Positions 1 to 8,445 of a stretch of DNA of 50,828 bases are shown one piece after another (the first letter of the stretch is position 1; every line of letters begins with the position of its first letter). Position numbers and translations under genes: made by a program. Below the pieces are notes generated by a model. The model did no database searches and had not been told where the DNA came from. It saw only the letters and a list, made by a program, of their open reading frames with translations. The stretch covers positions 1 to 50,828 of the forward strand of contig JACPPA010000017.1 in assembly GCA_016191285.1 (NCBI GenBank), read 5' to 3'. This DNA comes from Gammaproteobacteria bacterium. GTDB lineage: Bacteria; Pseudomonadota; Gammaproteobacteria; Ga0077536.

Positions 1-1
1 C

Positions 2-178
2 ATGAAGGAGCTGGTCGATATGACTGTGCTGCCCAAGTCTCCCGGCTCGTGGTTCATGGGCGGCAATATTCCGGGAAAGCCGCGCGCGGTGCTGTTCTAC
101 TTCGGGGGCGCGGGCAATTACCGCAAGGAATGCCAAGCCGCCCGCGAGCGCGGTTATGCGGAGTTCGCTGTGGCCTGA
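2..178 (+). CDS. Baeyer-Villiger-type flavin monooxygenase, C-terminal fragment (cut by window edge)
   Basis: The frame is open from the window edge to TGA at 176-178. The visible 58 residues contain SWFMGGNIPGKPR, then FYFGGAGNYR and a closing RGYAEF. This is the usual C-terminus of cyclohexanone-monooxygenase-like FAD/NADPH enzymes, which insert oxygen next to a ketone. The methionine at position 2 is internal; the true start lies outside the window. The next gene belongs to the same family but has a diverged C-terminus, so this is a neighbouring paralogue. Confidence in the family is high; the substrate is unknown. Confidence 0.85.
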   Translation: MKELVDMTVLPKSPGSWFMGGNIPGKPRAVLFYFGGAGNYRKECQAARERGYAEFAVA

Positions 179-194
179 GCTGAAATCACGGATC

Positions 195-227
195 CGGTGC
201 GAGCTTCAGGATCGAAGCTCCGCACCG
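195..227 (+). terminator. Hairpin just after the monooxygenase stop, possible terminator
   Basis: The arms CGGTGCGAGCTTC and GAAGCTCCGCACCG pair almost completely around a six-base loop, with one bulged base. The hairpin lies 17 nt after the stop codon. It has no downstream T-run, so intrinsic termination is not certain. Confidence 0.45.
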
Positions 228-520
228 CGCTCAACCACAACCAATTGACCGGTGTGCAGAAATTATTACAAGCGGTCTCAACAATTCAAGCACCCCCTTT
301 TTATTCACTCCTTGGTACTAATGCTGGGTGGCCAACCCCAATCCGGGCCGATCGCAAAATTCGAACTGTTAGTCGGCGCGCCGGAAAGTGAAATAAGTCA
401 ACTGTCCCTCTGCATGAAATTGAGCTGTGTAGGAAGCCACCTCGCCTGTAGCGCGAATTTCCGTGGCGCCGCTTTTTCGATGAGAATAACGGAACTTCTT
501 ATAGACCAAGACTGCATCCG
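228..520. other. Non-coding gap between two monooxygenase genes
   Basis: I see no convincing gene here. Short open frames lack family similarity and ribosome sites. The gap presumably carries the promoter of the following monooxygenase, but I could not pick a clear -35/-10 pair. Confidence 0.4.
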
Positions 521-532
521 AGGAGGATGATG

Positions 533-2173
533 ATGGCTACACCCGCACCCGTTGTATCGAATACGCACTCACCTGCTCATTACGATGTGATCATCATCGG
601 CGCAGGCATTAACGGCATGCTGCAACTGATCCGATTACGTGAATTGGGTCTGTCCGTGCGAGTGTTTGAAGCGGGCACGGATGTGGGCGGCACTTGGTAT
701 TGGAATCGTTATCCGGGATGCCGTTTTGATTCCGAGTCATACACTTATATCTATTCGTTCTCACAAGAATTACTCGACGAATGGGATTGGAGCGAACACT
801 TTTCGGCGCAGCCCGAAACGCTGGGCTACTGTAATCACCTCGCGCAGAAATTCGATCTACGCAAAGACATTCAATTCAATGCGCGGGTAAAGACTGCCAT
901 TTTCGACGAGGCGCGCAACGAATGGGAAATTGCCCTTGAGGATGGCGGGCAGGCGCGTTCGCGCTTCTTCATCACCGCGGTGGGTCCGTTATCAACGCCT
1001 GTGATGCCGAACATCGAAGGCATGGCAAGCTTCAAAGGCGAGTCTTATCACACCGGGCTGTGGCCCCATACACCCGTCGACTTCAAAGGTAAACGAGTGG
1101 GTGTGATTGGTACGGGTGCGTCGGGTGTGCAGCTGATTCAAACCATCGCCAAAGATGTTAAACACATGACGGTGTTTCAACGTCGACCGAACTGGTGCTC
1201 GCCGTTGAACAACAGCCGTATCTCGAAGCAGGAAATGGCGGAGATTCGGCAGCGCTATCCCGAAATCTTTGCGCAATGCCGCGCGACTGAAGGCGGCTTC
1301 ATGCACATTGCCGATTCGCGCAAAGCCACCGAAACCAGTCCTGCCGAACGCGAAGAGCTTTTCGAGAAACTTTATCGTACCCCGGGGTTCGCAATTTGGC
1401 TCGGCAATTTCTACGACACGTTTATGGATGATGAAGCCAATCGAATTCTGTCTGAATTCATTGCGCGTAAAATTCGTGGACGAGTGAAGGATCCCAAGGT
1501 CGCGGATTTATTGATTCCGACCGATCATGGTTTCGGCACGCGCCGTATTCCGATGGAAACTGGCTACTACGAAGTGTTTAATCAGGACAATGTTGAGCTC
1601 GTATCGATCAAAGACACACCCATTGAGCGAATCACGACGACCGGCTTGCGTGTGGCTGACAGAGATTATGAATTCGATATTATTGTTTGCGCCACGGGAT
1701 TCGATGCGATGCTGGGATCTTACGACCGTATCGACATTCGTGGGATCGGTGGCCAAACCTTGAAGCAAAAATGGGCCACCGGGCCGCGCACATTTTTAGG
1801 TGTGCAGATGGAAGGCTTTCCGAACATGATGATGGTGATCGGTCCGCACACCGGCGCGTCATTTTGCAATATGCCGCGCTGTGGGGAAGAGAATGTGGAT
1901 TTCGTGACTCAACTCATTCGCTTCACCCAACAGAAAGGTTACGCACGCGTGCAGCCTACGCTAGACGCTGAAAACAAGTGGACCGAGCATGTAATCAAGA
2001 TGGCGGACAAACTGCTCATTAACAAAGTTGATTCATGGTTTACCGGCGTAAATCGCAATGTTGCGGGACGCGACAAGCGGACCGTGCTGCTCTACGCGGG
2101 CGGCGCGCCGCGTTATCGACGACGTTGCGAGGAAGTGATCGCCAGTGGTTACGCGGATTTAGAATTCACCTGA
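533..2173 (+). CDS. Baeyer-Villiger-type flavin monooxygenase (cyclohexanone monooxygenase-like)
   Basis: FAD- and NADPH-dependent monooxygenase of about 546 residues, the normal length for the family, expected to convert ketones to esters or lactones in the cytoplasm. Counting from the first ATG at 527, visible motifs are the FAD Rossmann GAGING (25-30), GGTWYWNRYPGCRFD (54-68), the Baeyer-Villiger fingerprint FKGESYHTGLWP (169-180), matching FxGxxxHxxxWP, and the NADPH Rossmann GTGASG (195-200). Three ATGs lie in a row at 527, 530 and 533. AGGAGG (521-526) abuts the first, so 533, six bases away, is the best start. An EthD-like gene follows 21 nt later. The C-terminus is less conserved than that of the upstream fragment. 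The substrate is not predictable. Confidence 0.9.
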   Translation: MATPAPVVSNTHSPAHYDVIIIGAGINGMLQLIRLRELGLSVRVFEAGTDVGGTWYWNRYPGCRFDSESYTYIYSFSQELLDEWDWSEHFSAQPETLGYCNHLAQKFDLRKDIQFNARVKTAIFDEARNEWEIALEDGGQARSRFFITAVGPLSTPVMPNIEGMASFKGESYHTGLWPHTPVDFKGKRVGVIGTGASGVQLIQTIAKDVKHMTVFQRRPNWCSPLNNSRISKQEMAEIRQRYPEIFAQCRATEGGFMHIADSRKATETSPAEREELFEKLYRTPGFAIWLGNFYDTFMDDEANRILSEFIARKIRGRVKDPKVADLLIPTDHGFGTRRIPMETGYYEVFNQDNVELVSIKDTPIERITTTGLRVADRDYEFDIIVCATGFDAMLGSYDRIDIRGIGGQTLKQKWATGPRTFLGVQMEGFPNMMMVIGPHTGASFCNMPRCGEENVDFVTQLIRFTQQKGYARVQPTLDAENKWTEHVIKMADKLLINKVDSWFTGVNRNVAGRDKRTVLLYAGGAPRYRRRCEEVIASGYADLEFT

Positions 2174-2194
2174 GCAAGAAGCGGGAAAAGGCAA

Positions 2195-2551
2195 ATGAGC
2201 AAGTCAGTAGGCCGCGTTCGCACCATGTTCCTGATTACGCGTAAGGAGGGAATGTCCTACGCCGATTTCGAAAAATACTGGCTCGAGATTCACGGCGCCT
2301 TCGCTCAGAAGGTTCCGCACTACCTCTGGTATGCGCAGCGTCATTTCCCCGCGCCTGCGGACGGCGGGTGTGCGACCGGCGAGTTCGGCATCGACGGAAT
2401 CGCTGAATTCATCTACGAAAGCGCAGCGGAGCGAGACAAGGCTTGGACGACTCCCGAGGGTCGGGCCGCTTATGACGACGTCAAGAACGTGTTCTCCCGC
2501 GTTCAAGAGTTCACCTTCGAGGAAACGGTACTAATGGATCGACGCTCCTAA
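2195..2551 (+). CDS. EthD-domain protein
   Basis: A 118-residue EthD-like small alpha/beta-barrel protein. It opens with VRTMFLITRKEGMSYADFEKYW and an IHG motif, followed by a conserved aromatic/acidic core typical of EthD (dimeric ferredoxin-like fold) proteins, here written in two parts: VRTMFLIT and MSYADFEKYW. EthD proteins often accompany oxygenase systems, for example ether degradation, but their biochemical role is usually unknown. It sits 21 nt after the monooxygenase stop on the same strand and is probably co-transcribed. Two further EthD-like genes occur in this window next to other oxygenases. Family call fairly sure; function unknown. Confidence 0.75.
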   Translation: MSKSVGRVRTMFLITRKEGMSYADFEKYWLEIHGAFAQKVPHYLWYAQRHFPAPADGGCATGEFGIDGIAEFIYESAAERDKAWTTPEGRAAYDDVKNVFSRVQEFTFEETVLMDRRS

Positions 2552-2603
2552 GGCACCGAGAGTGCCGAGCCGAACCCGCCGGGTGCCACGGTGAAGCTAT
2601 ATT

Positions 2604-2652
2604 CGCGAGGAAGTGATCGCCAGCAATTACGCAGACTTGGAGTTCGCCTCAG
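2604..2652 (+). pseudogene. Scar matching the 3' end of a Baeyer-Villiger monooxygenase gene
   Basis: This segment repeats the last ~45 bases of the monooxygenase gene that ends at 2173. The shared core is GCGAGGAAGTGATCGCCAG, and the reading EEVIAS-YADLEF is preserved in both. No other part of a monooxygenase is present. It is a leftover of a deleted paralogue or a small duplication. Confidence 0.6.
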
Positions 2653-2794
2653 GCGACACGGTGTCTTCGCAATCGTAAGCGTTCGAATTCAATGACAGTG
2701 GGGCTCGATTTCAGCGAATCGGGCGTTTATCGTGTCCGCAAATAAACTCGCGAGGCGTGGAGTTACCGCGCAAGTGCAAAGGGAGTAATTGATA

Positions 2795-3355
2795 ATGGTC
2801 AACAAAAACACAATCTGCCTCTGGTACGACAATGACGCCGAAGCGGCCGCCCGCTTCTACGCTGAAACTTTCCCGGACAGCGCCATCGGCGCCGTCCATC
2901 GCGCGCCAAGTGACTTTCCTGGCGGCAAAAAGGGCAACGTATTGACGGTCGAATTCACCGTGTGTGGCGTGCCCTGCATCGGCTTAAACGGCGGGCCGAT
3001 CTTTCCGCAGTCGGAAGCCTTCTCGTTCCAAATAGCCACCGATGATCAAGCGGAAACCGATCGTTACTGGAACGCAATCGTCGGCAACGGCGGCGCGGCA
3101 AGCGCATGCGGCTGGTGCAAGGACAAATGGGGTCTCAACTGGCAGATTACCCCGCGCGTCCTGACCACAGCGATGTCCAAGGGTGGCGATGTTGCCAAAC
3201 GCGCCTTCGAAGCGATGATGACGACGGATGGTGAGCACAGTATCTTCGAAGCGACCACTATCATCGAATATTTAGAAACTCTTCGAGATGAAATTCGCCC
3301 GGCTTGTCGACCAGGTCCTCGACGCGGACCGTCCATGGCTTGGATTTTAGAGTAG
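2795..3355 (+). CDS. PhnB-like VOC-superfamily protein with a chimeric C-terminus
   Basis: Residues 1 to about 145 look like the PhnB/3-demethylubiquinone-methyltransferase-like branch of the VOC fold: MVNKNTICLWYDND, FYAETFPDS, GFLN-type core GLNGGPIF, CGWCKDKWGLNWQI and KRAFEAMMT. ATG 2795 has GGGAG at 2781-2785; an upstream TTG at 2789 is less likely. The normal family ending is replaced. The frame passes through DGEHSIFEATTIIEYLE, which resembles a glutathione-transferase N-domain segment, then runs antisense through the truncated msrP to 3355. The last ~40 residues are therefore probably not native. Function of the family is unclear; the protein may still fold. Confidence 0.7.
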   Translation: MVNKNTICLWYDNDAEAAARFYAETFPDSAIGAVHRAPSDFPGGKKGNVLTVEFTVCGVPCIGLNGGPIFPQSEAFSFQIATDDQAETDRYWNAIVGNGGAASACGWCKDKWGLNWQITPRVLTTAMSKGGDVAKRAFEAMMTTDGEHSIFEATTIIEYLETLRDEIRPACRPGPRRGPSMAWILE

Positions 3356-3620
3356 CGCTGTAATCCGAAGGATCTGATTTCTCGGTCCCGGATTCATAGA
3401 AATTGTTGTAGGTCGTCACATCTTCCCATGGCGTTGGGTGATCATTCGGCTGCAGCCCATAGGGTTTCGCGGTACTTGGCAGCGCGGGTGCGTCGGCCCT
3501 TATCAAAGGCGCAGTCAATGCGACTACCGTCGCGCCCAGCGTGGTTAAGAAACGTCGGCGGTCGTGGTAAAGGGTCTCCGGCGTGATGTCGGAGGCTCGA
3601 GGTTCATTTCGTAGACGCAT
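3261..3620 (-). pseudogene. msrP: Truncated msrP (periplasmic methionine-sulfoxide reductase catalytic subunit), 5' part only
   Basis: The protein starts MRLRNEPRASDITPETLYHD and has a twin-arginine motif RRRFLTTLG followed by a hydrophobic stretch, then YNNFYE and KPWTVRVEDLVDKPGEF. These are typical of the MsrP (YedY) N-terminus, a Tat-exported molybdopterin enzyme that repairs oxidised methionine. The family has ~300 residues, but this frame stops after 119, before the molybdenum-binding part. The break lies near 3261-3280, where the tail of the opposite-strand VOC gene begins. ATG at 3620 has AGGGGAG upstream. It follows the YHS lipoprotein gene by 39 nt and may once have been the last gene of that operon. 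Confidence 0.75.
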
Positions 3621-3659
3621 TCACAGTGCTCCCCTAAGCGAGTTGGGTGATGGTTCCGA

Positions 3660-4160
3660 TCAGGGCGCGTGACTAAGTTCGCCGTCCGTCGGTAGCGGAA
3701 ATTTCGGGATCAGCGGCCAGTTCACGTCACCCGCGTCGATATGTCCAGGCCGGTTTTTATCCCATAGGCTCATCGCGAAGGCATTATTGTTCACATAGAG
3801 CTTGTTGTTCACGATTGCCCATTGATTGGGATCGCCCCGTGCCGTAAACCCATGCGCGGTTGCGTACGCGCAGTAGCCACCATACTGTGGCGCATACCGT
3901 TTCGGCTCGTTGATGAACGCCGCGCGGTTCGCTTCGGAACTGAACTGCCATTTCGCGCCCCGCCAAATATGAACGTATTGTGGACTGCCCTCAACCGGTT
4001 TGCCGATGATGAAGTACGCGACCGGATCGTACCCGTCCAAGGCCAGCGCGACGGGGGCATCGATCGGCGTTACGGGTTTGGTCTGGGTAACCTTGCCCGG
4101 GGTCGCGGCACAGCCCGCAATAAACATGACGACTATTAATCCAATTGCTTTAGCTCGCAT
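3660..4160 (-). CDS. YHS-domain lipoprotein
   Basis: A 166-residue predicted lipoprotein. The start MRAKAIGLIVVMFIAGCAAT is a signal peptide with lipobox IAGC at residues 16-19. ATG 4160 has GAGGG nine bases upstream; longer in-frame starts would destroy the signal. The mature part has a YHS-like core: LDGYDPVAYF, WQFSSEANRAAF, PKRYAPQYGGYCAYA. Proteins of this type are often annotated as YHS-domain, possibly metal-binding, and are expected on the periplasmic side of a membrane. It lies 16 nt after the ABC permease and closes the minus-strand operon that starts at 8012. Role in the operon is unknown; it could bind a metal or the exported product. Confidence 0.8.
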   Translation of the reverse strand: MRAKAIGLIVVMFIAGCAATPGKVTQTKPVTPIDAPVALALDGYDPVAYFIIGKPVEGSPQYVHIWRGAKWQFSSEANRAAFINEPKRYAPQYGGYCAYATAHGFTARGDPNQWAIVNNKLYVNNNAFAMSLWDKNRPGHIDAGDVNWPLIPKFPLPTDGELSHAP

Positions 4161-4176
4161 AAACTTTTTCCCTCGG

Positions 4177-5286
4177 TTAATCCAGTCGGCGCCGTAATGT
4201 CCAGTGTGCAGCGATGCCGGCCCCGACAAGAAAGATCGCCACGGGAATAAAGTGCTGTAAAACTTCCGCTGCGTGCTCACCCCGCAATAAAGCGCCGCGC
4301 GCGGCCCGCGCGAAATGCGTCAGCGGCAAAGCCTCACCCAGGCGCCGTGCCCATCCCGGCATGCCCTCGAACGGAAACAGAAAGCCCGACAGCAGCATCG
4401 ATGGCAGATAGAAAAACACGGCGAGCTGCACGGCTTGTACCTGACTCGCGGCGAATGCCGATAAGGCGAAACCGAAGACCACATGGGCCGCGGCAAAAAT
4501 GATCGTGCCGATGAGTAGCGCAGTCACCGCGCCGCGCACCGGCAATTCGAATAACTGATGGGCGAGTGCGATGACGACCACCGTTTGCAGCACGGCTATA
4601 CTCAAGTACGGTGCGAGCTTGCCGAGGATCGCCTCCAGCGCGGTCACCGGCGTTAAGAGCAGGCCTTCCCAGGTTCCTTGTTCGCGTTCGCGCACTAATG
4701 ACAGCGCACCGAGTAACAACATCGAGATCATGACAATGACCCCGGCGAGGACGGGCGTAATCGCCCAGTCTGTGCGGCCGGTAGGGTTGTACAACCACGT
4801 GACCTGAACGAGCGGACCACTGTTGTTCAGCACATCGCGCACCGCACTCCGCGCCAGTTCTACTTCGAGCGCCGCGACAGCGGGCCGCACGGCATTCGGA
4901 TCGCTGGCATCGACGATCACCCGAGTGGCGTAACTCGACTCGTCATCGGCCTCCGACGCGGTCGGTAACTCAATCCCCACCCGCGCCTGTCCGGCCGCCA
5001 CTGCTGCTGCTGCGGCGCCACTCGGCAACCGATCACCCTGCACACTGAACTGGCCGGTGGATTCGATCGCGCGCATCAGCCACCGATCATCAGTGTCGGC
5101 CGCTCGCGAGATGGCGAGCGGTACGGCCAGCGGCGTGAAATTCACGGTATAGCCGAACAACACCAGTTGCACGGCGGGTAAGGTCAGGATTAAGGCGAGC
5201 GTGCCGCGATCACGCCGGATATGCAATGCTTCAACCCGCGCGATCGCGCACACACGGGTGAAGGCACGGTGAAGATAGGTTAACAC
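4177..5286 (-). CDS. ABC-2 type transporter permease
   Basis: A 369-residue permease of the ABC-2 (YhhJ/YbhR-like) type. One membrane segment lies near the N-terminus (TLALILTLPAVQLVLFGYTV). A periplasmic domain follows at about residues 50-175, then five further hydrophobic segments. The family motif REREQGTWEGLLLTPV is present at about 203-218 and FYLPSMLLSGFLFPFEGMP near 300. It overlaps the end of the ATPase gene by 7 nt, so the pair is translationally coupled and should form a homodimeric-permease exporter. The cargo is unknown. Proximity to a KAS III-type synthase suggests a small molecule made by the same operon (inference). Confidence 0.88.
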   Translation of the reverse strand: MLTYLHRAFTRVCAIARVEALHIRRDRGTLALILTLPAVQLVLFGYTVNFTPLAVPLAISRAADTDDRWLMRAIESTGQFSVQGDRLPSGAAAAAVAAGQARVGIELPTASEADDESSYATRVIVDASDPNAVRPAVAALEVELARSAVRDVLNNSGPLVQVTWLYNPTGRTDWAITPVLAGVIVMISMLLLGALSLVREREQGTWEGLLLTPVTALEAILGKLAPYLSIAVLQTVVVIALAHQLFELPVRGAVTALLIGTIIFAAAHVVFGFALSAFAASQVQAVQLAVFFYLPSMLLSGFLFPFEGMPGWARRLGEALPLTHFARAARGALLRGEHAAEVLQHFIPVAIFLVGAGIAAHWTLRRRLD

Positions 5287-6227
5287 CGTACTCGACTCGA
5301 CTGATCGGCCTGCGCGGCGAGCACGAGGGTGGCGTCTTCAAAATTTAACGTAGTCTCAGTCACCGTGCCGGCGTGGTTCAGCTCGCGCGCGATACTGGCG
5401 CCGGCTGCCACGATCCTGAGCGCGCCGGCACTGGGATAGGCCGCGAACACATCGGCTCGCGCGGCGAGCGTATGCGCCTGCTGCAGGACTTGGTGTCCGG
5501 AGAGAATGTAGACTTTAGCCTGTGCCGCGGCCACGATGGTGCTGGGTTCGCCCTGCGCCCGCACCTGCCCATCGGCGAGCACTGTGACTCGCGCGCAGCG
5601 TTCGGCCTCGGCGAGATCGTGGGTGGCGATCACCACCGCCACCCCAGTGCCGACCAAGCGCGTCAAATGCCGCCACACCGTTTGACGCGCGAGCGCATCG
5701 AGGCCGGCAGTCGGTTCGTCGAGTAACAACACACGCGGCGCATGGAGTAGGGTGGCGGCGAGCTGCGCCAGGCGCGCCTGGCCACCCGAGAGGACGGCGA
5801 CGGGGGCCGCAAGATACTCGTCGAGACCGAATTCATCTGCCGTACGTTGCACGGTAGATGCGCTATCCGGAACATTGAACAGCGCGGCGCGAAATTGCAG
5901 ATTCTCTAACACACTGAGCTTGCCATGGAGGGCGAGGCGTTGCGGCATGTAGCCCACGCTGCCGCGAATGCGTGTGGCCGCGTGCGCCAGTTCGAAACCG
6001 TTGATGGCGGCGTGACCGGCGGTCGGCGTTAATAAGCCGGCGAGCAGGCGGAGCGTCGTGGTCTTACCGCCACCGTTGGCACCGATGAGTCCATGGATTT
6101 CGCCCGCCGCCACCGTGAGGGTTAAATCAACGACGGCGAATCGCGAACCGAAGCGTCGAGTCAAGCCGCGCGCTTCGATCACGGGCGATGCCGGTTCCGC
6201 CGCGCCGGAAATGTCAGGCGTGGACAT
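5280..6227 (-). CDS. ABC transporter ATP-binding protein (exporter type)
   Basis: A 315-residue ATPase. Walker A GANGGGKT (49-56), Q-loop Q96, signature LSGGQ (146-150), Walker B VLLLDEP (166-172) and H-loop H203 are all intact. A C-terminal extension of about 90 residues follows the nucleotide-binding domain, as in several ABC-2 drug and polysaccharide exporters. The chosen ATG at 6227 overlaps the synthase gene by 14 nt. A longer in-frame extension to 6590 is only a shadow of the synthase and is rejected. It energises the permease encoded directly downstream. Confidence 0.9.
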   Translation of the reverse strand: MSTPDISGAAEPASPVIEARGLTRRFGSRFAVVDLTLTVAAGEIHGLIGANGGGKTTTLRLLAGLLTPTAGHAAINGFELAHAATRIRGSVGYMPQRLALHGKLSVLENLQFRAALFNVPDSASTVQRTADEFGLDEYLAAPVAVLSGGQARLAQLAATLLHAPRVLLLDEPTAGLDALARQTVWRHLTRLVGTGVAVVIATHDLAEAERCARVTVLADGQVRAQGEPSTIVAAAQAKVYILSGHQVLQQAHTLAARADVFAAYPSAGALRIVAAGASIARELNHAGTVTETTLNFEDATLVLAAQADQSSRVRC

Positions 6228-7281
6228 AGCAAAAGCCGCCGTAAAGCTGTTTGGTCGCTTCCGCGCCGAGGATGAGTACGCGCGCGCCGACGTTAAGGCC
6301 GCGCCGCAGTTCGGCCAGCGCCGTCCAAATCGCGGCCGATCCCGTATTGCCGAGGCGATCCGCGTTGACGAATATCTGCCGCGGCTCCACGTGTAAACGC
6401 GGCGCGAGTAGGCGCGCGAGATGTCCATTGGCCTGGTGCGGTACGACGTAGTCAATGCGCGCGAGATCGACTGCCAGCGTCTGGGCGGCGGCGAGGCCGG
6501 CTTCGAATAAATCGACGCCGTAGCGCCGAATCGCGGCGAAGTCATGCTCGAATTCGAGCGCCTGGTCCGACGCCAGATGATCGGAGCCACCGGCTTTTAT
6601 TCGAAAACCCGCCGGCTGTGTATACCCAATCTGACCAAAAAATAACTGGCTGATCTGCGCACTCCCCGGCGTCGCCTGCGTCAGAACGATCGCGGCCGCC
6701 GCATCCCCCATTTGCACCAAATTCACGAGTTGGCCGCGGTCCTCCATGACCCGTACGGGATCGAGATAGACCGATCCCGTCTCCGAGCCGACGATCGCGA
6801 CCGCGCGTGCCCCGGGCGCATCGAGTAAGCCACGCGCTATGACGAGCGCGTTCGCAAACCCAGTACACGCTTGGCGAAGTTCGACATAGGGACCGCGATA
6901 ACCCATTAGTTCCGTAATCTGGGCCACGTTGGGCGGGATCAATTCGCCCGGTGTCGCGGTGTGGCTGATCAGGTAATCGAGATCGTTTATTCCCAGATCG
7001 GCTTCAACCAACGCCGATTGCAACGCCTGGGTTGCGAGGTCGGCATTGCGCTGCCCCGAACGCGGTGTTTCAGTACGCGCGAGAAAATCGCGGCAGACAT
7101 GCCGGGTCTGGATCCCGAGCCGGCGCGCGATGGCATTGCCGGCGCGCCGCACATCGACGTGGAAGCGTGTCGCGAGATTATCGAGCAAGGCACCCGTCGT
7201 CAGCGGTGGGCCCGGCAACGCGATGCCCATGCCGAGCACCGATAGCGCGCGCGGATCACGCCAGACCGGACTGGCGCTCAT
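6214..7281 (-). CDS. 3-oxoacyl-ACP synthase III (KAS III)-type condensing enzyme
   Basis: A 355-residue thiolase-fold condensing enzyme. The KAS III triad is visible: C139 in RQACTGFAN, H282 in VPHQANG and N312 in GNTGSAA. The fold signature NVAQITELMG precedes the nucleophile. Such enzymes start fatty acid or polyketide chains or join acyl groups. It overlaps the upstream diiron gene by 4 nt (ATGA) and the downstream ATPase gene by 14 nt, so it belongs to a dedicated operon rather than the housekeeping fatty-acid cluster. No acyl-carrier-protein gene is in the operon, so it must use a carrier protein or CoA substrate from elsewhere. Catalysis likely; product unknown. Confidence 0.88.
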   Translation of the reverse strand: MSASPVWRDPRALSVLGMGIALPGPPLTTGALLDNLATRFHVDVRRAGNAIARRLGIQTRHVCRDFLARTETPRSGQRNADLATQALQSALVEADLGINDLDYLISHTATPGELIPPNVAQITELMGYRGPYVELRQACTGFANALVIARGLLDAPGARAVAIVGSETGSVYLDPVRVMEDRGQLVNLVQMGDAAAAIVLTQATPGSAQISQLFFGQIGYTQPAGFRIKAGGSDHLASDQALEFEHDFAAIRRYGVDLFEAGLAAAQTLAVDLARIDYVVPHQANGHLARLLAPRLHVEPRQIFVNADRLGNTGSAAIWTALAELRRGLNVGARVLILGAEATKQLYGGFCYVHA

Positions 7282-8012
7282 GCAAACAATCCACGCGGCA
7301 CGTGACTCAAGCGCGCGAATAAGCGATCCGGATCGATCCCGAGTACGTCGAACGCCGTCGCCCGGGCGCGCAGTAAAGCGGTTAGGCGGGTCCGTAGCAC
7401 GTGCGCGGCCGACTCGGCATCAGGGTGCCGGCAGTACGCCATGGCCCAGCGGCGGGTGATCTCGACGTGACGCGCTTCGTCGCGGTGAATGCTGCCGAAC
7501 AGCGCCGTTAACACCGGGTCGGCGGCGAGTGGCCCGCTACGACGCCGCAGACTTCCCAGCACCACGCACACTGCTGAATCGAGACTCGCAATGCGCGCAA
7601 AATAGCGACCCGGATCGCGATCGCGCACGGTAATGAAGAAGCGCCGTACCCGGGCCATCAACAACGGATCGGGCATCGTTACCGGCAACGCGCACCGCAC
7701 CCCGTGCAAGAGCATTTCGTGGCGGCTTTCGTCCGTGGCGACCTGCGCGAATTGAAAGCGAAGTAGCGGCGGTAGCTCGCGCGCCGTGCTGAACTCGGTG
7801 AAGGCCAGGGCGGCGGATTCTTCGCCGCACAACAGTAACGGGATCACCTCGGCTAACGCCGCCGCGGACGAGTCGCGAAGCTTAAGCGTGAACGCCGGAC
7901 CTTTGCTCGCGAAAACTCCGTGAGGACGCAGAAAACACCGCGCCTCGCGGGGATCGCGTGTGATCGTCGCGGACACGGATCCGGTGTCGCGCGCTGGTTT
8001 CGATGGCGGCAT
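7278..8012 (-). CDS. Ferritin-like diiron protein, putative oxygenase
   Basis: A 244-residue helical protein with diiron-type ligands: GEES (E64/E65), DESRHE (E95, H98) and DEARHV (E179, H182). A possible further acidic ligand is D145. Two ExxH motifs in a four-helix arrangement suggest an O2-activating ferritin-like protein of the AurF/ribonucleotide-reductase-like type; I cannot name the subfamily. First gene of the five-gene operon; ATG 8012 has AAGG upstream and the stop overlaps the KAS III start. In context it could desaturate, hydroxylate or N-oxygenate the synthase substrate or product (inference). Confidence 0.75.
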   Translation of the reverse strand: MPPSKPARDTGSVSATITRDPREARCFLRPHGVFASKGPAFTLKLRDSSAAALAEVIPLLLCGEESAALAFTEFSTARELPPLLRFQFAQVATDESRHEMLLHGVRCALPVTMPDPLLMARVRRFFITVRDRDPGRYFARIASLDSAVCVVLGSLRRRSGPLAADPVLTALFGSIHRDEARHVEITRRWAMAYCRHPDAESAAHVLRTRLTALLRARATAFDVLGIDPDRLFARLSHVPRGLFA

Positions 8013-8445
8013 GAAGAGGCCTTATCTATCTTGGTATTTGTCATGGCAGCAAGGCATGTGCCAGCTCGCTGTCGGCGCCGGATTCAACGGGGCAAAGGCT
8101 TTTGGCGTCCGGTGTTAAGAAACGGAAATTGCTGGATAGTTCCCGGTTGGCGGTGGATTGCAATGCGAAGGTTGGTCGCGGTGTTAGTGGCGGCGGTAAC
8201 CCGGAATGACGCGTGCTCGCAATCACTGCGGTTGATGGCCACCGCCATTAACCGTGGTCGCCGGGCCGCGCATGCAATAAAGAAGGCGGTACTAAGCGAG
8301 CTCGCGACGAGTCCAAGCCGCCGTTGGGTATGGCTGCCGGCAATCGCGTAGTAGCATTATCCGATGCTAGGAGGCTGCCGGACTTATTCGGATGTATGTG
8401 GAAGCCAATGGGCCGGAATTTGCTGCGCAACTATAGGGGATAGAC
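8013..8445. other. Non-coding region upstream of the diiron/KAS III operon
   Basis: No supported gene. The minus-strand side presumably holds the promoter for the operon starting at 8012. No clear promoter or palindrome was recognised. Confidence 0.35.

Noticed and set aside
6228-6590. In-frame N-terminal extension of the ABC ATPase
   Set aside because: It lies entirely within the KAS III gene on the same strand in another frame and lacks family similarity; ATG 6227 fits the ATPase start.
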